64,000 nucleotides of DNA from Cronobacter condimenti 1330 (GCF_001277255.1 NZ_CP012264.1:1240001-1304000), one strand, 5' to 3'; shown: positions 7,836-16,750, counted from the first letter of the stretch. Made by a program: numbers and translations. The notes: a model not told the origin generated them from the sequence alone.

Positions 7836-9101
7836 ATGAAAAAGCTCACTTTCACTGTTCTGACCGCGGCGCTGGCGGGTACAAGCCAATTCGCTTTTGC
7901 CGATACCCTGCGCATGGAATGTCCCGTCTCCCCTGGTGGTAAACAATATTGCCAGTACATCAAAGAACGCTTTGAGAAGCAGACCGGCAACCAGCTCGAA
8001 TTTATTGAGTTTCCGGCAGCCTCGGATGAAAAGCTGGCGCTGCTGCAACAGCTGTTCGCGGCCAAAGATGAAAAAGCGGTGGACGTATTTCAGTCCGACA
8101 CCATCTGGATAGGGCTGCTTGATAAACAAACGCTCGATCTCACCGACGCCATGGGCGGCATGGAAAAAGAGTTTTTCCCTGGCCCGTGGAAAAACAACAC
8201 CGTGAACGGACGCCTGAAAGCGGTGCCGTCGTATATCGACACCGGCGTGCTGTTCTATCGCAAAGATCTGCTGGAGAAATATCACGAGCAGCCGCCCAAA
8301 ACCTGGGAAGAGATGACGCGCATCGCGACCAAAATTCAGGCTGAAGAACGCAAGGCGGGGCACAACAACTTCTGGGGGTATATCTTCCAGGGCAAATCGT
8401 ATGAAGGGCTGACCTGTAATGCGCTGGAGTGGATTGATTCCTACGGGGGCGGCACGTTTGTCGATGATAAAGGGGACGTGACGGTGAATAACCCGAAAGC
8501 GGCGCAGGCGCTGGATATGGCGCGCGGCTGGATGGGCAAGATCACGCCGAAGGGCGTGCTTGGCTACAAAGAGGAAGAGTCGCGCACGGTGTTCCAGAAC
8601 GGCGATGCGCTTTTTATGCGCAACTGGCCTTACGTCTGGCAATTGTCGCAGGCCGATGATAGCCCGCTCAAAGGCAAAGTCGGCGTAATGCAACTGCCCG
8701 CAGGGCCGGACGGGCGTCAGGCCACGACGCTTGGTGGCTGGCAGTGGTCGATTAACGCCAATACCCGAAATCCTGAAGCGGCCATCGCGCTGCTGAAAAT
8801 CTTAAGTGATGACGATTCGCAGACGACACGCCTGAAAATCCTGGGCCACGCGCCGACCCGCGTCGGGTTGTATGAGAACAAAGAGGTGCTGGCGATTGCG
8901 CCCGAGCTGACGCAGTTCCGCGATATTTTCGCCCAGGCGGTGCCACGCCCGGCAACCGTGACAAAAGCGCAGTATCCGCGGGTGTCGAACGCGATTTTCA
9001 ACGTGACGTTTAGCGTGCTGAACGGCAAAGAAGACGGTAAGAAAGCCACTGCGGATCTGCAAAAGCGGTTGACGCGCGCGAAGGGAACCGGCTGGCGGTA
9101 A
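7836..9101 (+). CDS. Sugar ABC transporter solute-binding protein (CUT1 type, PalE-like)
   Basis: Periplasmic binding protein that delivers an alpha-linked disaccharide or oligosaccharide to the permeases encoded downstream. It has 421 residues from ATG 7836 (AAGAGG upstream). An N-terminal signal peptide (MKKLTFTVLTAAL...) has likely cleavage after FAFA. The family-1 binding-protein pattern is clear (QSDTIW, YIDTGVLFYRKDLLEKY, MRNWPYVW). Two cysteines near the mature N-terminus (MECP and QYCQY) could form a disulfide. It opens a six-gene operon that ends with two alpha-glucosidases, matching the organisation of palatinose (isomaltulose) clusters of Erwinia rhapontici and Cronobacter. The substrate is inferred from that context. 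Confidence 0.93.
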   Translation: MKKLTFTVLTAALAGTSQFAFADTLRMECPVSPGGKQYCQYIKERFEKQTGNQLEFIEFPAASDEKLALLQQLFAAKDEKAVDVFQSDTIWIGLLDKQTLDLTDAMGGMEKEFFPGPWKNNTVNGRLKAVPSYIDTGVLFYRKDLLEKYHEQPPKTWEEMTRIATKIQAEERKAGHNNFWGYIFQGKSYEGLTCNALEWIDSYGGGTFVDDKGDVTVNNPKAAQALDMARGWMGKITPKGVLGYKEEESRTVFQNGDALFMRNWPYVWQLSQADDSPLKGKVGVMQLPAGPDGRQATTLGGWQWSINANTRNPEAAIALLKILSDDDSQTTRLKILGHAPTRVGLYENKEVLAIAPELTQFRDIFAQAVPRPATVTKAQYPRVSNAIFNVTFSVLNGKEDGKKATADLQKRLTRAKGTGWR

Positions 9102-9106
9102 GGTTT

Positions 9107-9205
9107 TGTGCTGTTGCCCCTCACTCTGGCCCTCTCCCCACAGGGGAGAGGGGACGCCCCGGCGAGTCTGATTGGGAAGAGGGCCGGGGTGAGGGGCCAC
9201 ATAGT
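9107..9205 (+). repeat. Palindromic intergenic repeat within the sugar operon
   Basis: A large imperfect inverted repeat. The left arm is TTGCCCCTCACTCTGGCCCT, followed by CTCCCCACAGGGGAG as a small inner hairpin. The right arm is AGGGCCGGGGTGAGGGGCC. It resembles the widespread enterobacterial CCTCACCC...CCCTCTCCC REP/MITE-like repeats. It sits between the binding-protein and first permease genes, where it can stabilise upstream mRNA or reduce downstream expression. Confidence 0.75.
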
Positions 9206-9236
9206 GGTGTCCGTCAACCTATTCAACGGAGCGCTT

Positions 9237-10190
9237 ATGAAATCCGATAGCCTAACGCAGCCGCCGCCAGCCCGGCGGCATAAGGTTTCCTGGCATCAGC
9301 GCCGTCGTCGCGTGGCGTGGGGATTAGTGCTGCCCTCACTGCTTCTGCTGGCGCTGGCGGCGGGCTGGCCGCTCGCACGCACCATCTGGTTTAGTTTCAC
9401 TAACGCCATGCTCGACGCGCCGCAGGAGTACGAGATGGTGGGCGTGGCAAACTATTTTGCGCGCCAGGATGGCGTCAGCATCGGCGTGCTCAGTGACCCG
9501 CTCTGGTGGCAGGCCGTGGGTAACACGCTCTGGTTCACCTTCACGTCGGTGGCGCTTGAGCTGCTGCTTGGCATGTTGCTGGCGCTATTGATGAATGAGA
9601 AATTCCGTGGTCAGGGGCTGGTGCGTACCGCGATCCTCATTCCCTGGGCGATTCCGACCATCGTCAGCGCCAAAATGTGGGGCTGGATGTTCCACGATCA
9701 ATACGGCGTGGTAAACGACCTTCTCGGTAAAATAGGGCTGCCGTCGCACCTTGCCTGGATTGCCGAGCCATCACTCTCCATGTGGGCGGTGGTCATCGCG
9801 GATGTCTGGAAAACCACGCCGTTTATGGCACTGATGTTGCTGGCCGCACTGCAACTTATTCCAGGCGATCTCTACGAGGCGGCGAAAGTGGATGGTGCAA
9901 GCCCATGGCAGCGCTTTAAGCGCATCACGCTGCCGCTGATAATGCCTGCGCTGGTGGTCGCGCTCATTTTCCGCGTGATGGACTCCATGCGCATCTTCGA
10001 TCTCATCTACGTGCTTACCTCCAACAGCGAAGCGACGATGTCTATTTCCGGCTACGCCCGCGAGCAGATCGTCTCATATCAGGATATGGGCATGGGCTCT
10101 GCGGCATCGGTACTGGTCTTTATGATGGTAGCGGGTATCGCTGCCTGCTTTATCCGCGTCGCACGCTTAAACGACAAGGAGAAAACCTGA
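9237..10190 (+). CDS. Sugar ABC transporter permease 1 (MalF-like, CUT1)
   Basis: Inner-membrane permease subunit, 317 residues from ATG 9237 (CGGAGC 5 nt upstream). It has a basic N-terminal tail, six predicted membrane segments, and the cytoplasmic EAA loop (YEAAKVDGASPWQRFKRITLP, near 217-236) that docks on the ATPase. The frame is open back to 9108, but that part is translated repeat DNA and is not gene. Its stop overlaps the start of the second permease gene (TGATG), indicating translational coupling. Confidence 0.92.
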   Translation: MKSDSLTQPPPARRHKVSWHQRRRRVAWGLVLPSLLLLALAAGWPLARTIWFSFTNAMLDAPQEYEMVGVANYFARQDGVSIGVLSDPLWWQAVGNTLWFTFTSVALELLLGMLLALLMNEKFRGQGLVRTAILIPWAIPTIVSAKMWGWMFHDQYGVVNDLLGKIGLPSHLAWIAEPSLSMWAVVIADVWKTTPFMALMLLAALQLIPGDLYEAAKVDGASPWQRFKRITLPLIMPALVVALIFRVMDSMRIFDLIYVLTSNSEATMSISGYAREQIVSYQDMGMGSAASVLVFMMVAGIAACFIRVARLNDKEKT

Positions 10191-11035
10191 TGAAAATCAC
10201 GCGCTGGCAGCGCAGGGCAGGACATAAAGCGGTGATTTTTATCGGTGCGCTGATGGCCTGTCTGTTCTGCGTATTTCCTTTCTATTACGCCATTATCAGC
10301 TCGCTGCGCGAAGGGCAGGAGCTGTTTACCCCGGCCTATTTCCCGACTGGCTGGCACTGGGATAACTATGTGGTCGCGCTGGTGGATAACGGCATCGCCC
10401 GCAGTCTGCTGAACTCCGTACTGGTGGCGGCCGTCACGGTAGGGTTGTGCCTGTTTGTCTCCGTCACCGCGGCGTTCGCGCTGGCGCGCGTGCCGTTTCG
10501 TGGGCGTCGCGTGCTCTTGTTCACCATCCTTTGCGTCTCCATGTTTCCCCAGGTAGCGGTGCTCACCGGCATGTTTGAACTGGTGCGCTTCCTCGGGCTT
10601 TATGATTCGCTCGGCGCGCTGGTTATCTCCTATACCACGTTCTCGCTGCCATTCACCGTCTGGGTGCTGACCACGTTTATGAAGTCGATTCCCGTGGAGC
10701 TTGAAGAGGCGGCGATTGTCGATGGCGCCAAAACCGGCACCATTATCCGCCGTATTTTTGCACCGGTGCTGGCGCCCGCAATGGTCACGACTGGGCTGCT
10801 GGCGTTTATCGGCGCCTGGAATGAATTTATGTTCGCGCTGACGTTTATTATTTCCGGCGACAAACGCACCGTGCCCGTCGCCATTAGTTTGTTCAGCGGC
10901 GCGTCGAGCTACGAACTGCCGTGGGGCAGCATTATGGCCGCGTCGGTGGTGGTGACGCTGCCTATCATCGTTCTGGTACTGATTTTCCAGAAACGCATCG
11001 TCAGCGGGCTCACCAGCGGGGCGATTAAGGGGTAA
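10190..11035 (+). CDS. Sugar ABC transporter permease 2 (MalG-like, CUT1)
   Basis: Second permease subunit, 281 residues, six membrane segments. The EAA loop EEAAIVDGAKTGTIIRRIF lies near 168-186. The terminal SGLTSGAIKG matches the conserved MalG-type C-terminus. It overlaps the previous gene by 1 nt (TGATG) and is followed by the ATPase gene after 3 bp, so the three proteins should be made in a fixed ratio. Confidence 0.94.
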   Translation: MKITRWQRRAGHKAVIFIGALMACLFCVFPFYYAIISSLREGQELFTPAYFPTGWHWDNYVVALVDNGIARSLLNSVLVAAVTVGLCLFVSVTAAFALARVPFRGRRVLLFTILCVSMFPQVAVLTGMFELVRFLGLYDSLGALVISYTTFSLPFTVWVLTTFMKSIPVELEEAAIVDGAKTGTIIRRIFAPVLAPAMVTTGLLAFIGAWNEFMFALTFIISGDKRTVPVAISLFSGASSYELPWGSIMAASVVVTLPIIVLVLIFQKRIVSGLTSGAIKG

Positions 11036-11038
11036 ATC

Positions 11039-12154
11039 ATGGCGCAACTTCGTTTAGAAAAAGTGCAGAAACGCTACGGCTCCCATGCCGAAGTGATTAA
11101 GCCGCTCGATTTACAGATTAACAGCGGTGAGTTCGTGGTGGTGGTGGGGCCGTCCGGCTGCGGGAAATCGACGCTGTTACGGCTGGTGGCGGGCCTTGAG
11201 GAAATAACCGTGGGTGATATGTATATCGACGATCTGCGGGTCAACGATGATTCACCCTCGGAGCGCGGCATTGGCATGGTTTTTCAGTCTTATGCGCTCT
11301 ATCCGCATATGACCGTGTACCAGAATATGGCGTTCGCGCTGGAGATGGCGAAGGTACCCGTAAAGACCATCGACGAGCGCGTTCGCGAAAGCGCGCGGAT
11401 TTTACAGCTTGAACATCTGCTTGAGCGACGCCCAAAAGATCTCTCAGGCGGGCAGCGTCAGCGCGTGGCGATAGGGCGCGCGATTGTGCGTGAACCCAGC
11501 CTCTTTCTTTTTGATGAACCGCTCTCAAACCTTGATGCCTCGCTGCGCGTGCAGATGCGCATGGAGATTGCCGCGCTGCATAAGCGCATTAACGCCACCA
11601 TTTTGTACGTCACGCACGATCAGGTAGAGGCCATGACGCTTGCCGATCGCATTGTGGTGCTCAACCAGGGCCAGATAGAACAGGTTGGCTCGCCGCTGGA
11701 GCTTTACGATGCGCCCGCTAATGTTTTCGTGGCGCAGTTTATCGGTTCGCCGAAGATGAATCTCATCCCCGGCAAGCTGCTGCGCGTCATGGAGCACGCC
11801 TGCGAGGTGGAGCTGGAGAACGGGCTGCGCCTGACGCTGCCGGTACAGGCCGCGGCGGGTCAGGAGGGCGACGACATACAGCTTGGCATTCGCCCGGAGC
11901 ATGTGGAGGTGATGACGCTTGCCAAAGCGGATGTGGAAGGCGAGGTGCTGTTTGTCGAACATATGGGAAATGAAACGCTAGTTTATGTTAATGGCGGTTA
12001 TGGCGCAGAACCGCTGGTCATGCGCCATACTGAGAGGCTGGAGGTCCGGCCGGAGCATCATTTGGGCCTGAAACTCCCACCGGAACACTGTTACCTTTTC
12101 GACAGCGCGGGCAGGGCGTTTGTACGGCTCAGCGGCCCGAAAAACCAGCACTAA
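11039..12154 (+). CDS. Sugar ABC transporter ATP-binding protein (MalK/MsmK/UgpC-like)
   Basis: Cytosolic ATPase that powers the importer, 371 residues. It has Walker A GPSGCGKST (37-45), the Q-loop in VFQSYALYPHM, the signature LSGGQRQRVAIGRA, Walker B LFLFDEPLSNLDA and the switch histidine in YVTHDQVEAM. After about residue 240 comes the OB-fold/TOBE regulatory domain typical of CUT1 ATPases (GIRPEHVEV). Having a dedicated ATPase means the system need not borrow MalK or UgpC. Confidence 0.95.
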   Translation: MAQLRLEKVQKRYGSHAEVIKPLDLQINSGEFVVVVGPSGCGKSTLLRLVAGLEEITVGDMYIDDLRVNDDSPSERGIGMVFQSYALYPHMTVYQNMAFALEMAKVPVKTIDERVRESARILQLEHLLERRPKDLSGGQRQRVAIGRAIVREPSLFLFDEPLSNLDASLRVQMRMEIAALHKRINATILYVTHDQVEAMTLADRIVVLNQGQIEQVGSPLELYDAPANVFVAQFIGSPKMNLIPGKLLRVMEHACEVELENGLRLTLPVQAAAGQEGDDIQLGIRPEHVEVMTLAKADVEGEVLFVEHMGNETLVYVNGGYGAEPLVMRHTERLEVRPEHHLGLKLPPEHCYLFDSAGRAFVRLSGPKNQH

Positions 12155-12163
12155 GGGAGCGTG

Positions 12164-13819
12164 ATGAAAGCAATCGACAAGAAGTGGTGGCACAACGCGG
12201 TGGTCTACCAGATCTATCCGCGCAGCTTTATGGACGCCAACGGCGACGGCGTGGGCGATCTGGCCGGTATCATCAGCAAGCTCGACTATCTGCAACAGCT
12301 TGGCATCAACCTTATCTGGCTCTCGCCGGTCTACAAGTCCCCGATGGATGATAACGGCTACGATATCTCCGATTACGACGACATCGCCGCGGAATTCGGC
12401 ACGATGGCGGAGATGGAGCAGCTTATCACCGAGGCGAAGGCGCGTAATATTTACATCCTGATGGATCTGGTGGTGAACCACACGTCGGATGAACATCCGT
12501 GGTTCCTTGAAGCGAAAAAGGGCAAAGATAACCCGTACCGCGAGTTTTATATCTGGCGTAAACCGGCCCCGGACGGCGGCCCGCCGAACGACTACCGCTC
12601 GCACTTCGGCGGCAGCGGCTGGGCCTATGACGAGGCGAGCGGCGAATATTATCTGCACCAGTTTTCAGTCCGTCAGCCCGATCTGAACTGGGAAAATCCG
12701 CGTGTGCAGGAGGAGATCCACGCGATGATGAATCGCTGGCTCGATAAGGGCATCGGCGGTTTCCGTATGGACGTGATTGATCTCATCGGCAAAGAGGTAG
12801 ACCGGCAGATCATGGCGAACGGCAAGCATCTGCATGTGCTGCTGCGCCAGATGAACGCCGCCACCTTCGGCCCGCGCGACTCGCTGACCGTAGGCGAGGC
12901 GTGGAGCGCTACACCAGAAGACGCGCTGCTCTACAGCGACCCGGAACGCCAGGAGTTATCAATGGTGTTCCAGTTTGAACACATCAAGCAAACCTGGGAT
13001 GAAAAAGCCGGTAAGTGGCGCAGCAGACCGTTTGACCTGCCGCGTTTTAAAGCGGTTATCGACAAATGGCAGACGGCGCTTGCCGACCGCGGCTGGAACT
13101 CGCTCTTCTGGAGTAACCACGACCTGCCGCGCGCCGTATCGAAGTTCGGCAACGACGGCGAATTCCGTGAGGTATCGGCCAAAATGCTCGCCACCGCGCT
13201 CCATTGTCTGCGCGGCACGCCGTATATCTATCAGGGCGAGGAGATCGGCATGACGAATGTGCGTTACTCCACCATTGAAGAGTATCGCGACATTGAAAGC
13301 CTCAATTTTTACCGGGAACTTATCGCAGGCGGCCTGACGCATGACGAGATGATGACCGGCATCTACGCCAACGGGCGCGATAACGCCCGCACCCCGATGC
13401 AGTGGGACGACAGCCCAAACAGCGGCTTTACCACGGGAATGCCGTGGCTTGGTGTGAACCCCAACTACCGCGATATCAACGTGGCGCAGGCGCTGGCCGA
13501 ACCGGACTCTATCCTCTGGCATTACCAGAAGCTGGTGGCGCTGCGTAAACAGCATCCGATTCTGGTGTATGGCGATTATCAAATGCTGTTCGCCGAGCAT
13601 CCGGAAATCTTCGCCTGGGTGCGCCGCTACGAGGGCGACACGCTGCTGGTAGTGAACAACTTCTTTGGCAACCACATTACGTTGCCTGTCCCGGAAGCGA
13701 TGCAGGCGTGGCATGGTGAATGTCTTATCAGCAACTACGCGCCACGCGACCAGCTCGCCGTGAGCCTGGAGCTGCAACCGTATGAATCTTTCGCGCTGTT
13801 AATTCATCAGGAGGGGTAA
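12164..13819 (+). CDS. GH13 alpha-glucosidase 1 (oligo-1,6-glucosidase / PalQ-like)
   Basis: Cytosolic retaining alpha-glucosidase of glycoside hydrolase family 13 (GH13_31 type), 551 residues from ATG 12164 (GGGAG 4 nt upstream). A GTG 3 nt earlier is too close to that site. Active site: region I DLVVNH (101-106), nucleophile D203 in FRMDVID, acid/base E245 in VGEAW, and stabiliser D320 in SNHD. The N-terminal NGDGVGD and QIYPRSF motifs fit oligo-1,6-glucosidase, palatinose and trehalulose hydrolases. There is no RLDRD isomaltulose-synthase motif and no signal peptide, so hydrolysis inside the cell is expected. Substrate specificity is not resolved. Confidence 0.93.
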   Translation: MKAIDKKWWHNAVVYQIYPRSFMDANGDGVGDLAGIISKLDYLQQLGINLIWLSPVYKSPMDDNGYDISDYDDIAAEFGTMAEMEQLITEAKARNIYILMDLVVNHTSDEHPWFLEAKKGKDNPYREFYIWRKPAPDGGPPNDYRSHFGGSGWAYDEASGEYYLHQFSVRQPDLNWENPRVQEEIHAMMNRWLDKGIGGFRMDVIDLIGKEVDRQIMANGKHLHVLLRQMNAATFGPRDSLTVGEAWSATPEDALLYSDPERQELSMVFQFEHIKQTWDEKAGKWRSRPFDLPRFKAVIDKWQTALADRGWNSLFWSNHDLPRAVSKFGNDGEFREVSAKMLATALHCLRGTPYIYQGEEIGMTNVRYSTIEEYRDIESLNFYRELIAGGLTHDEMMTGIYANGRDNARTPMQWDDSPNSGFTTGMPWLGVNPNYRDINVAQALAEPDSILWHYQKLVALRKQHPILVYGDYQMLFAEHPEIFAWVRRYEGDTLLVVNNFFGNHITLPVPEAMQAWHGECLISNYAPRDQLAVSLELQPYESFALLIHQEG

Positions 13820-15495
13820 TGGGTGAGGCATCGACGCAGGTAAAAGGCCGCTGGTGGAAAGAGGCGACGGCCTACCAGATTTATCCGCGCAGCTTTAAAG
13901 ACAGCAACGGCGACGGGATTGGCGATCTGAACGGGATAATCGACAAGCTCGATTATCTTAAGGATTTGGGCATCGATCTTATCTGGATCTGCCCGATGTA
14001 TCCGTCACCTAACGACGATAACGGGTACGACATTAGCGACTATCAGGGGATCATGGCGGAATTTGGCACGATGGCCGATTTCGACCGGCTGTTGGAAGGT
14101 GTGCATCAGCGCGGCATGCGGCTCATTCTTGATCTTGTCGTGAACCACACCTCTGACGAACATCCGTGGTTTCTGGAATCCCGTGCCTCGCGTGATAACC
14201 CAAAACGTGACTGGTATATCTGGCGCGACGGGAAAAACGGCGCCGAGCCAAATAACTGGGAGTCGATTTTTAGCGGCTCGGCCTGGAAGCACGACGCCGC
14301 GACGGGCCAATATTTTATGCACCTGTTCAGCAGCCGCCAGCCGGATCTCAACTGGGAAAACCATGAAATGCGCGCGGCGGTGTACGACATGATGCGCTGG
14401 TGGCTTGATAAGGGCATCGACGGGTTTCGTATCGACGCCATCGCGCACATGAAAAAAGAGCCGACGCTCAGCGATGTACCCAACCCCGATAAACTCCCTT
14501 ACGCGCCATCCATGGTGGCGCACCTTAATTATGATGGGCTGCTCGATTATGTCGATGATATCTGTCGTAACGTTTTTGATCATTACGACATCGTGACGGT
14601 GGGCGAAATGAACGGGCTTGACGCCGACCACGCTGAAGAGTGGGTCGGCGAAAACCGCGGGCGGCTCAATATGGTGTTTCAGTTCGAACACGTCCGGCTG
14701 TGGGAGCCGCAGGCGGGGCTGCGCCCAACGCCCGCCGTGCTGCGAAAGATTTTCACGGCCTGGCAGCAGGCGCTGGAAGGAAAGGGCTGGAACGCGCTCT
14801 ATGTGGAAAACCACGATGTGACGCGGATCGTCTCGCGCTGGGGCGATACTGAACGCCACTGGCGTGAAAGCGCGACCTGCATCGCCGCGATGTATTTTCT
14901 GATGCAGGGCACGCCTTTTATCTATCAGGGCCAGGAAATCGGCATGACGAACACGCGCTTTGCGAGCCTTGAAGATTTTGACGATGTGTCGGCCCATAAC
15001 AAAGCGCGGGACCTGCGCGAGCAGGGCATGAGTGAAGCGGAGATTGTCGCTTTTCTGACGCGCACCGGGCGCGATAACTCCCGCACGCCGATGCAGTGGG
15101 ACGCCTCCCCCTATGCCGGGTTTAGCACGCACGAGCCCTGGCTGAAGGTGAACCCGAACTACGAGATGATCAATGTAGAGAGCCAGCAGCACGATCCACA
15201 TTCGGTACTCAACTTTTATCGCCAGATGATCCATTTACGTAAGCGCGAACCGGCGCTGATTTATGGACGTTACGAATCATTGCTGGACGATCATGAGCAG
15301 ATTTACGCTTATGGCCGCGTACTGGGAGATGAACGGCTGGTGGTGCTGTGTAATCTTTCGGGGAAAGCCGCAGAATGGGATGCACGCGCGCTCTCGCTTG
15401 ACGGCGCAACCTGCGTGCTCGCGAACCTCAGCGAGGGGCAGGAGGGCAACCGGCTGAAAGCCTGGGAGACGCGCGTTTATAAACACGCGTTATGA
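13819..15495 (+). CDS. GH13 alpha-glucosidase 2 (PalZ-like)
   Basis: Paralogue of the preceding gene, 558 residues, start overlapping its stop (TAATG). Catalytic set: D206 in FRIDAIAH, E263 in VGEMNG, D333 in ENHD. It differs from the first copy around the acid/base (GEMNG against GEAWS) and after region II, so the two enzymes probably prefer different linkages or sugars, as proposed for PalQ and PalZ. No signal peptide. It ends the operon before a strong terminator. Strong alpha-glucosidase activity is the diagnostic trait of Cronobacter, and the pair is a good candidate source. Confidence 0.93.
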   Translation: MGEASTQVKGRWWKEATAYQIYPRSFKDSNGDGIGDLNGIIDKLDYLKDLGIDLIWICPMYPSPNDDNGYDISDYQGIMAEFGTMADFDRLLEGVHQRGMRLILDLVVNHTSDEHPWFLESRASRDNPKRDWYIWRDGKNGAEPNNWESIFSGSAWKHDAATGQYFMHLFSSRQPDLNWENHEMRAAVYDMMRWWLDKGIDGFRIDAIAHMKKEPTLSDVPNPDKLPYAPSMVAHLNYDGLLDYVDDICRNVFDHYDIVTVGEMNGLDADHAEEWVGENRGRLNMVFQFEHVRLWEPQAGLRPTPAVLRKIFTAWQQALEGKGWNALYVENHDVTRIVSRWGDTERHWRESATCIAAMYFLMQGTPFIYQGQEIGMTNTRFASLEDFDDVSAHNKARDLREQGMSEAEIVAFLTRTGRDNSRTPMQWDASPYAGFSTHEPWLKVNPNYEMINVESQQHDPHSVLNFYRQMIHLRKREPALIYGRYESLLDDHEQIYAYGRVLGDERLVVLCNLSGKAAEWDARALSLDGATCVLANLSEGQEGNRLKAWETRVYKHAL

Positions 15496-15537
15496 GAGCA
15501 CTCAGGCTGTGACGTAACAGCGTTTTTTGCGAGGAAG

Positions 15538-15566
15538 ATCGCGCCACAATGGCGCGATTTTTTTTG
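15538..15566 (+). terminator. Intrinsic terminator of the sugar-uptake/alpha-glucosidase operon
   Basis: ATCGCGCCA and TGGCGCGAT stem with a 2-nt CA loop core, followed by eight T, 40 bp after the last gene. Confidence 0.9.
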
Positions 15567-15581
15567 ACAAGGATGCAAACG

Positions 15582-15866
15582 ATGATACGTAAAACTGTAC
15601 TGGCCGCACTAATGCTGCTGGCGATAACCGGCGTCGTACCTGCAGCTCACGCGGCATTAAGCGATGACGAAGTCAGAGAACAGATTATCCAGGAGTCGAT
15701 AGACGTCTATCCCGGCAATTGCCCTTGCCCTTATAACGCGATGCGTAACGGACGCGCCTGCGGCGGTCGCAGCGCCTGGAGCCGGGCCGGGGGCTATGCG
15801 CCCATTTGCTATAAGCGCGAGGTGACGGCGCAGATGGTTCGCGAATGGCGCGAGCGCAACGAATAA
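15582..15866 (+). CDS. Small exported four-cysteine protein of unknown function
   Basis: 94 residues from ATG 15582, with AAGG about 9 nt upstream. An N-terminal signal peptide has likely cleavage after AAHA (residue 24). The mature part is about 70 residues with cysteines at 47, 49, 60 and 76 in a compact motif (GNCPCPYNA, GRACGGRSAWSR, GGYAPICY). It is likely periplasmic with two disulfides. I have seen this cysteine-rich pattern in small uncharacterised proteobacterial proteins but can assign no function. It is convergent with rna (RNase I), its only neighbour apart from the sugar operon. A role with RNase I would be speculation. Confidence 0.8.
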   Translation: MIRKTVLAALMLLAITGVVPAAHAALSDDEVREQIIQESIDVYPGNCPCPYNAMRNGRACGGRSAWSRAGGYAPICYKREVTAQMVREWRERNE

Positions 15867-15884
15867 TTGCGCCCGCGCAGGCGA

Positions 15885-16697
15885 TTAATAACCGACGGTA
15901 TCGAGAATAAAGTTTTTACCGCAATTGCCAGGGTGGGGTTGCGGGGCAAACGCGTCGGCGCTGAGCGGCGCGTTGATTTGCGAGGCGTTTAGCGAAATTT
16001 GTATTTCGGTGAGATAGGCCGGGTTACCGTTACAGGTAAGCTTTACGGCGCGTACGCTCTGGCGGCCAAATGCTTTGGCGACAGCAGTATCAAACGCCTG
16101 CCGACTCACCGCTTTGCCGTAATTGGCGGCCAGGAACGCGCCAAGCGGGCTCTGCTTCACTTCATTATTCATGCGCACCATGGTGCCGAAATAGGCGTCC
16201 GGATCGAAGCCGAAACAGACGCCGTGTTTCGCGTATTCATAACGCTCCAGACAGGAGTCGCCGCCCGCGCCTGGCATCGTTTCACTCAATTTTTCTGCAG
16301 TTTCCAGCGACAGACCGGTTTCCGCTGCCTGACATTTTCTGTCGGCGCGGGCAAACGGCATATTCGGCACCGGGCGCGTGGCGCAGCCATAACGCATCCA
16401 GCGTTTGTCATCCACGCCGCGCGCAGCGATGGATTTAGGTAAGCCCGGCCATAAGCCGTGGACCGTCAGGTAGTTGCGTTTATCGTCTTCTTCTTTTTGC
16501 AGCGCGCACTCGGTGGGCTCATCGCGCCGCCGCTCGTGCATACTCTGACAAAAACCGGTCTGCCATGAGAGCGCCAGCACATAGCGATCGAAGTCGCCAT
16601 ACTGTTTCGCTTCCAGCGGCTGCGCCTGGGCACTGGCGGATGCCGCCGTCATCGCCAGCAGCGCGCCTGCGGCGAGTAAAACTTTCCTGTTAACCAT
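15885..16697 (-). CDS. rna: Periplasmic ribonuclease I (RNase T2 family)
   Basis: Broad-specificity endoribonuclease of the periplasm that degrades RNA to cyclic and 3'-phosphate nucleotides. From ATG 16697 it has 270 residues with signal peptide MVNRKVLLAAGALLAM... and likely cleavage after ASAQA. The two T2 active-site segments are intact: LTVHGLWPG (H80) and RYEYAKHG (E154, H158). The terminal PHPGNCGK with conserved cysteines is present. The longer frame to 16742 gives no better signal peptide or ribosome-binding site; the site before 16697 is also weak. Confidence 0.94.
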   Translation of the reverse strand: MVNRKVLLAAGALLAMTAASASAQAQPLEAKQYGDFDRYVLALSWQTGFCQSMHERRRDEPTECALQKEEDDKRNYLTVHGLWPGLPKSIAARGVDDKRWMRYGCATRPVPNMPFARADRKCQAAETGLSLETAEKLSETMPGAGGDSCLERYEYAKHGVCFGFDPDAYFGTMVRMNNEVKQSPLGAFLAANYGKAVSRQAFDTAVAKAFGRQSVRAVKLTCNGNPAYLTEIQISLNASQINAPLSADAFAPQPHPGNCGKNFILDTVGY

Positions 16698-16750
16698 GGT
16701 ATGGGTCCGAAATCGACGGGCTAAATCACAAGGATGTGTCATTTAACCAT

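Noticed and set aside
9107..9205. Possible CRISPR repeat
   Set aside because: Only one palindromic unit, with no regularly spaced copies and no cas genes.
14005..15234. Open frame of 409 codons opposite the second alpha-glucosidase gene
   Set aside because: Low-complexity-looking His/Arg/Val composition on the reverse of a clear GH13 gene.
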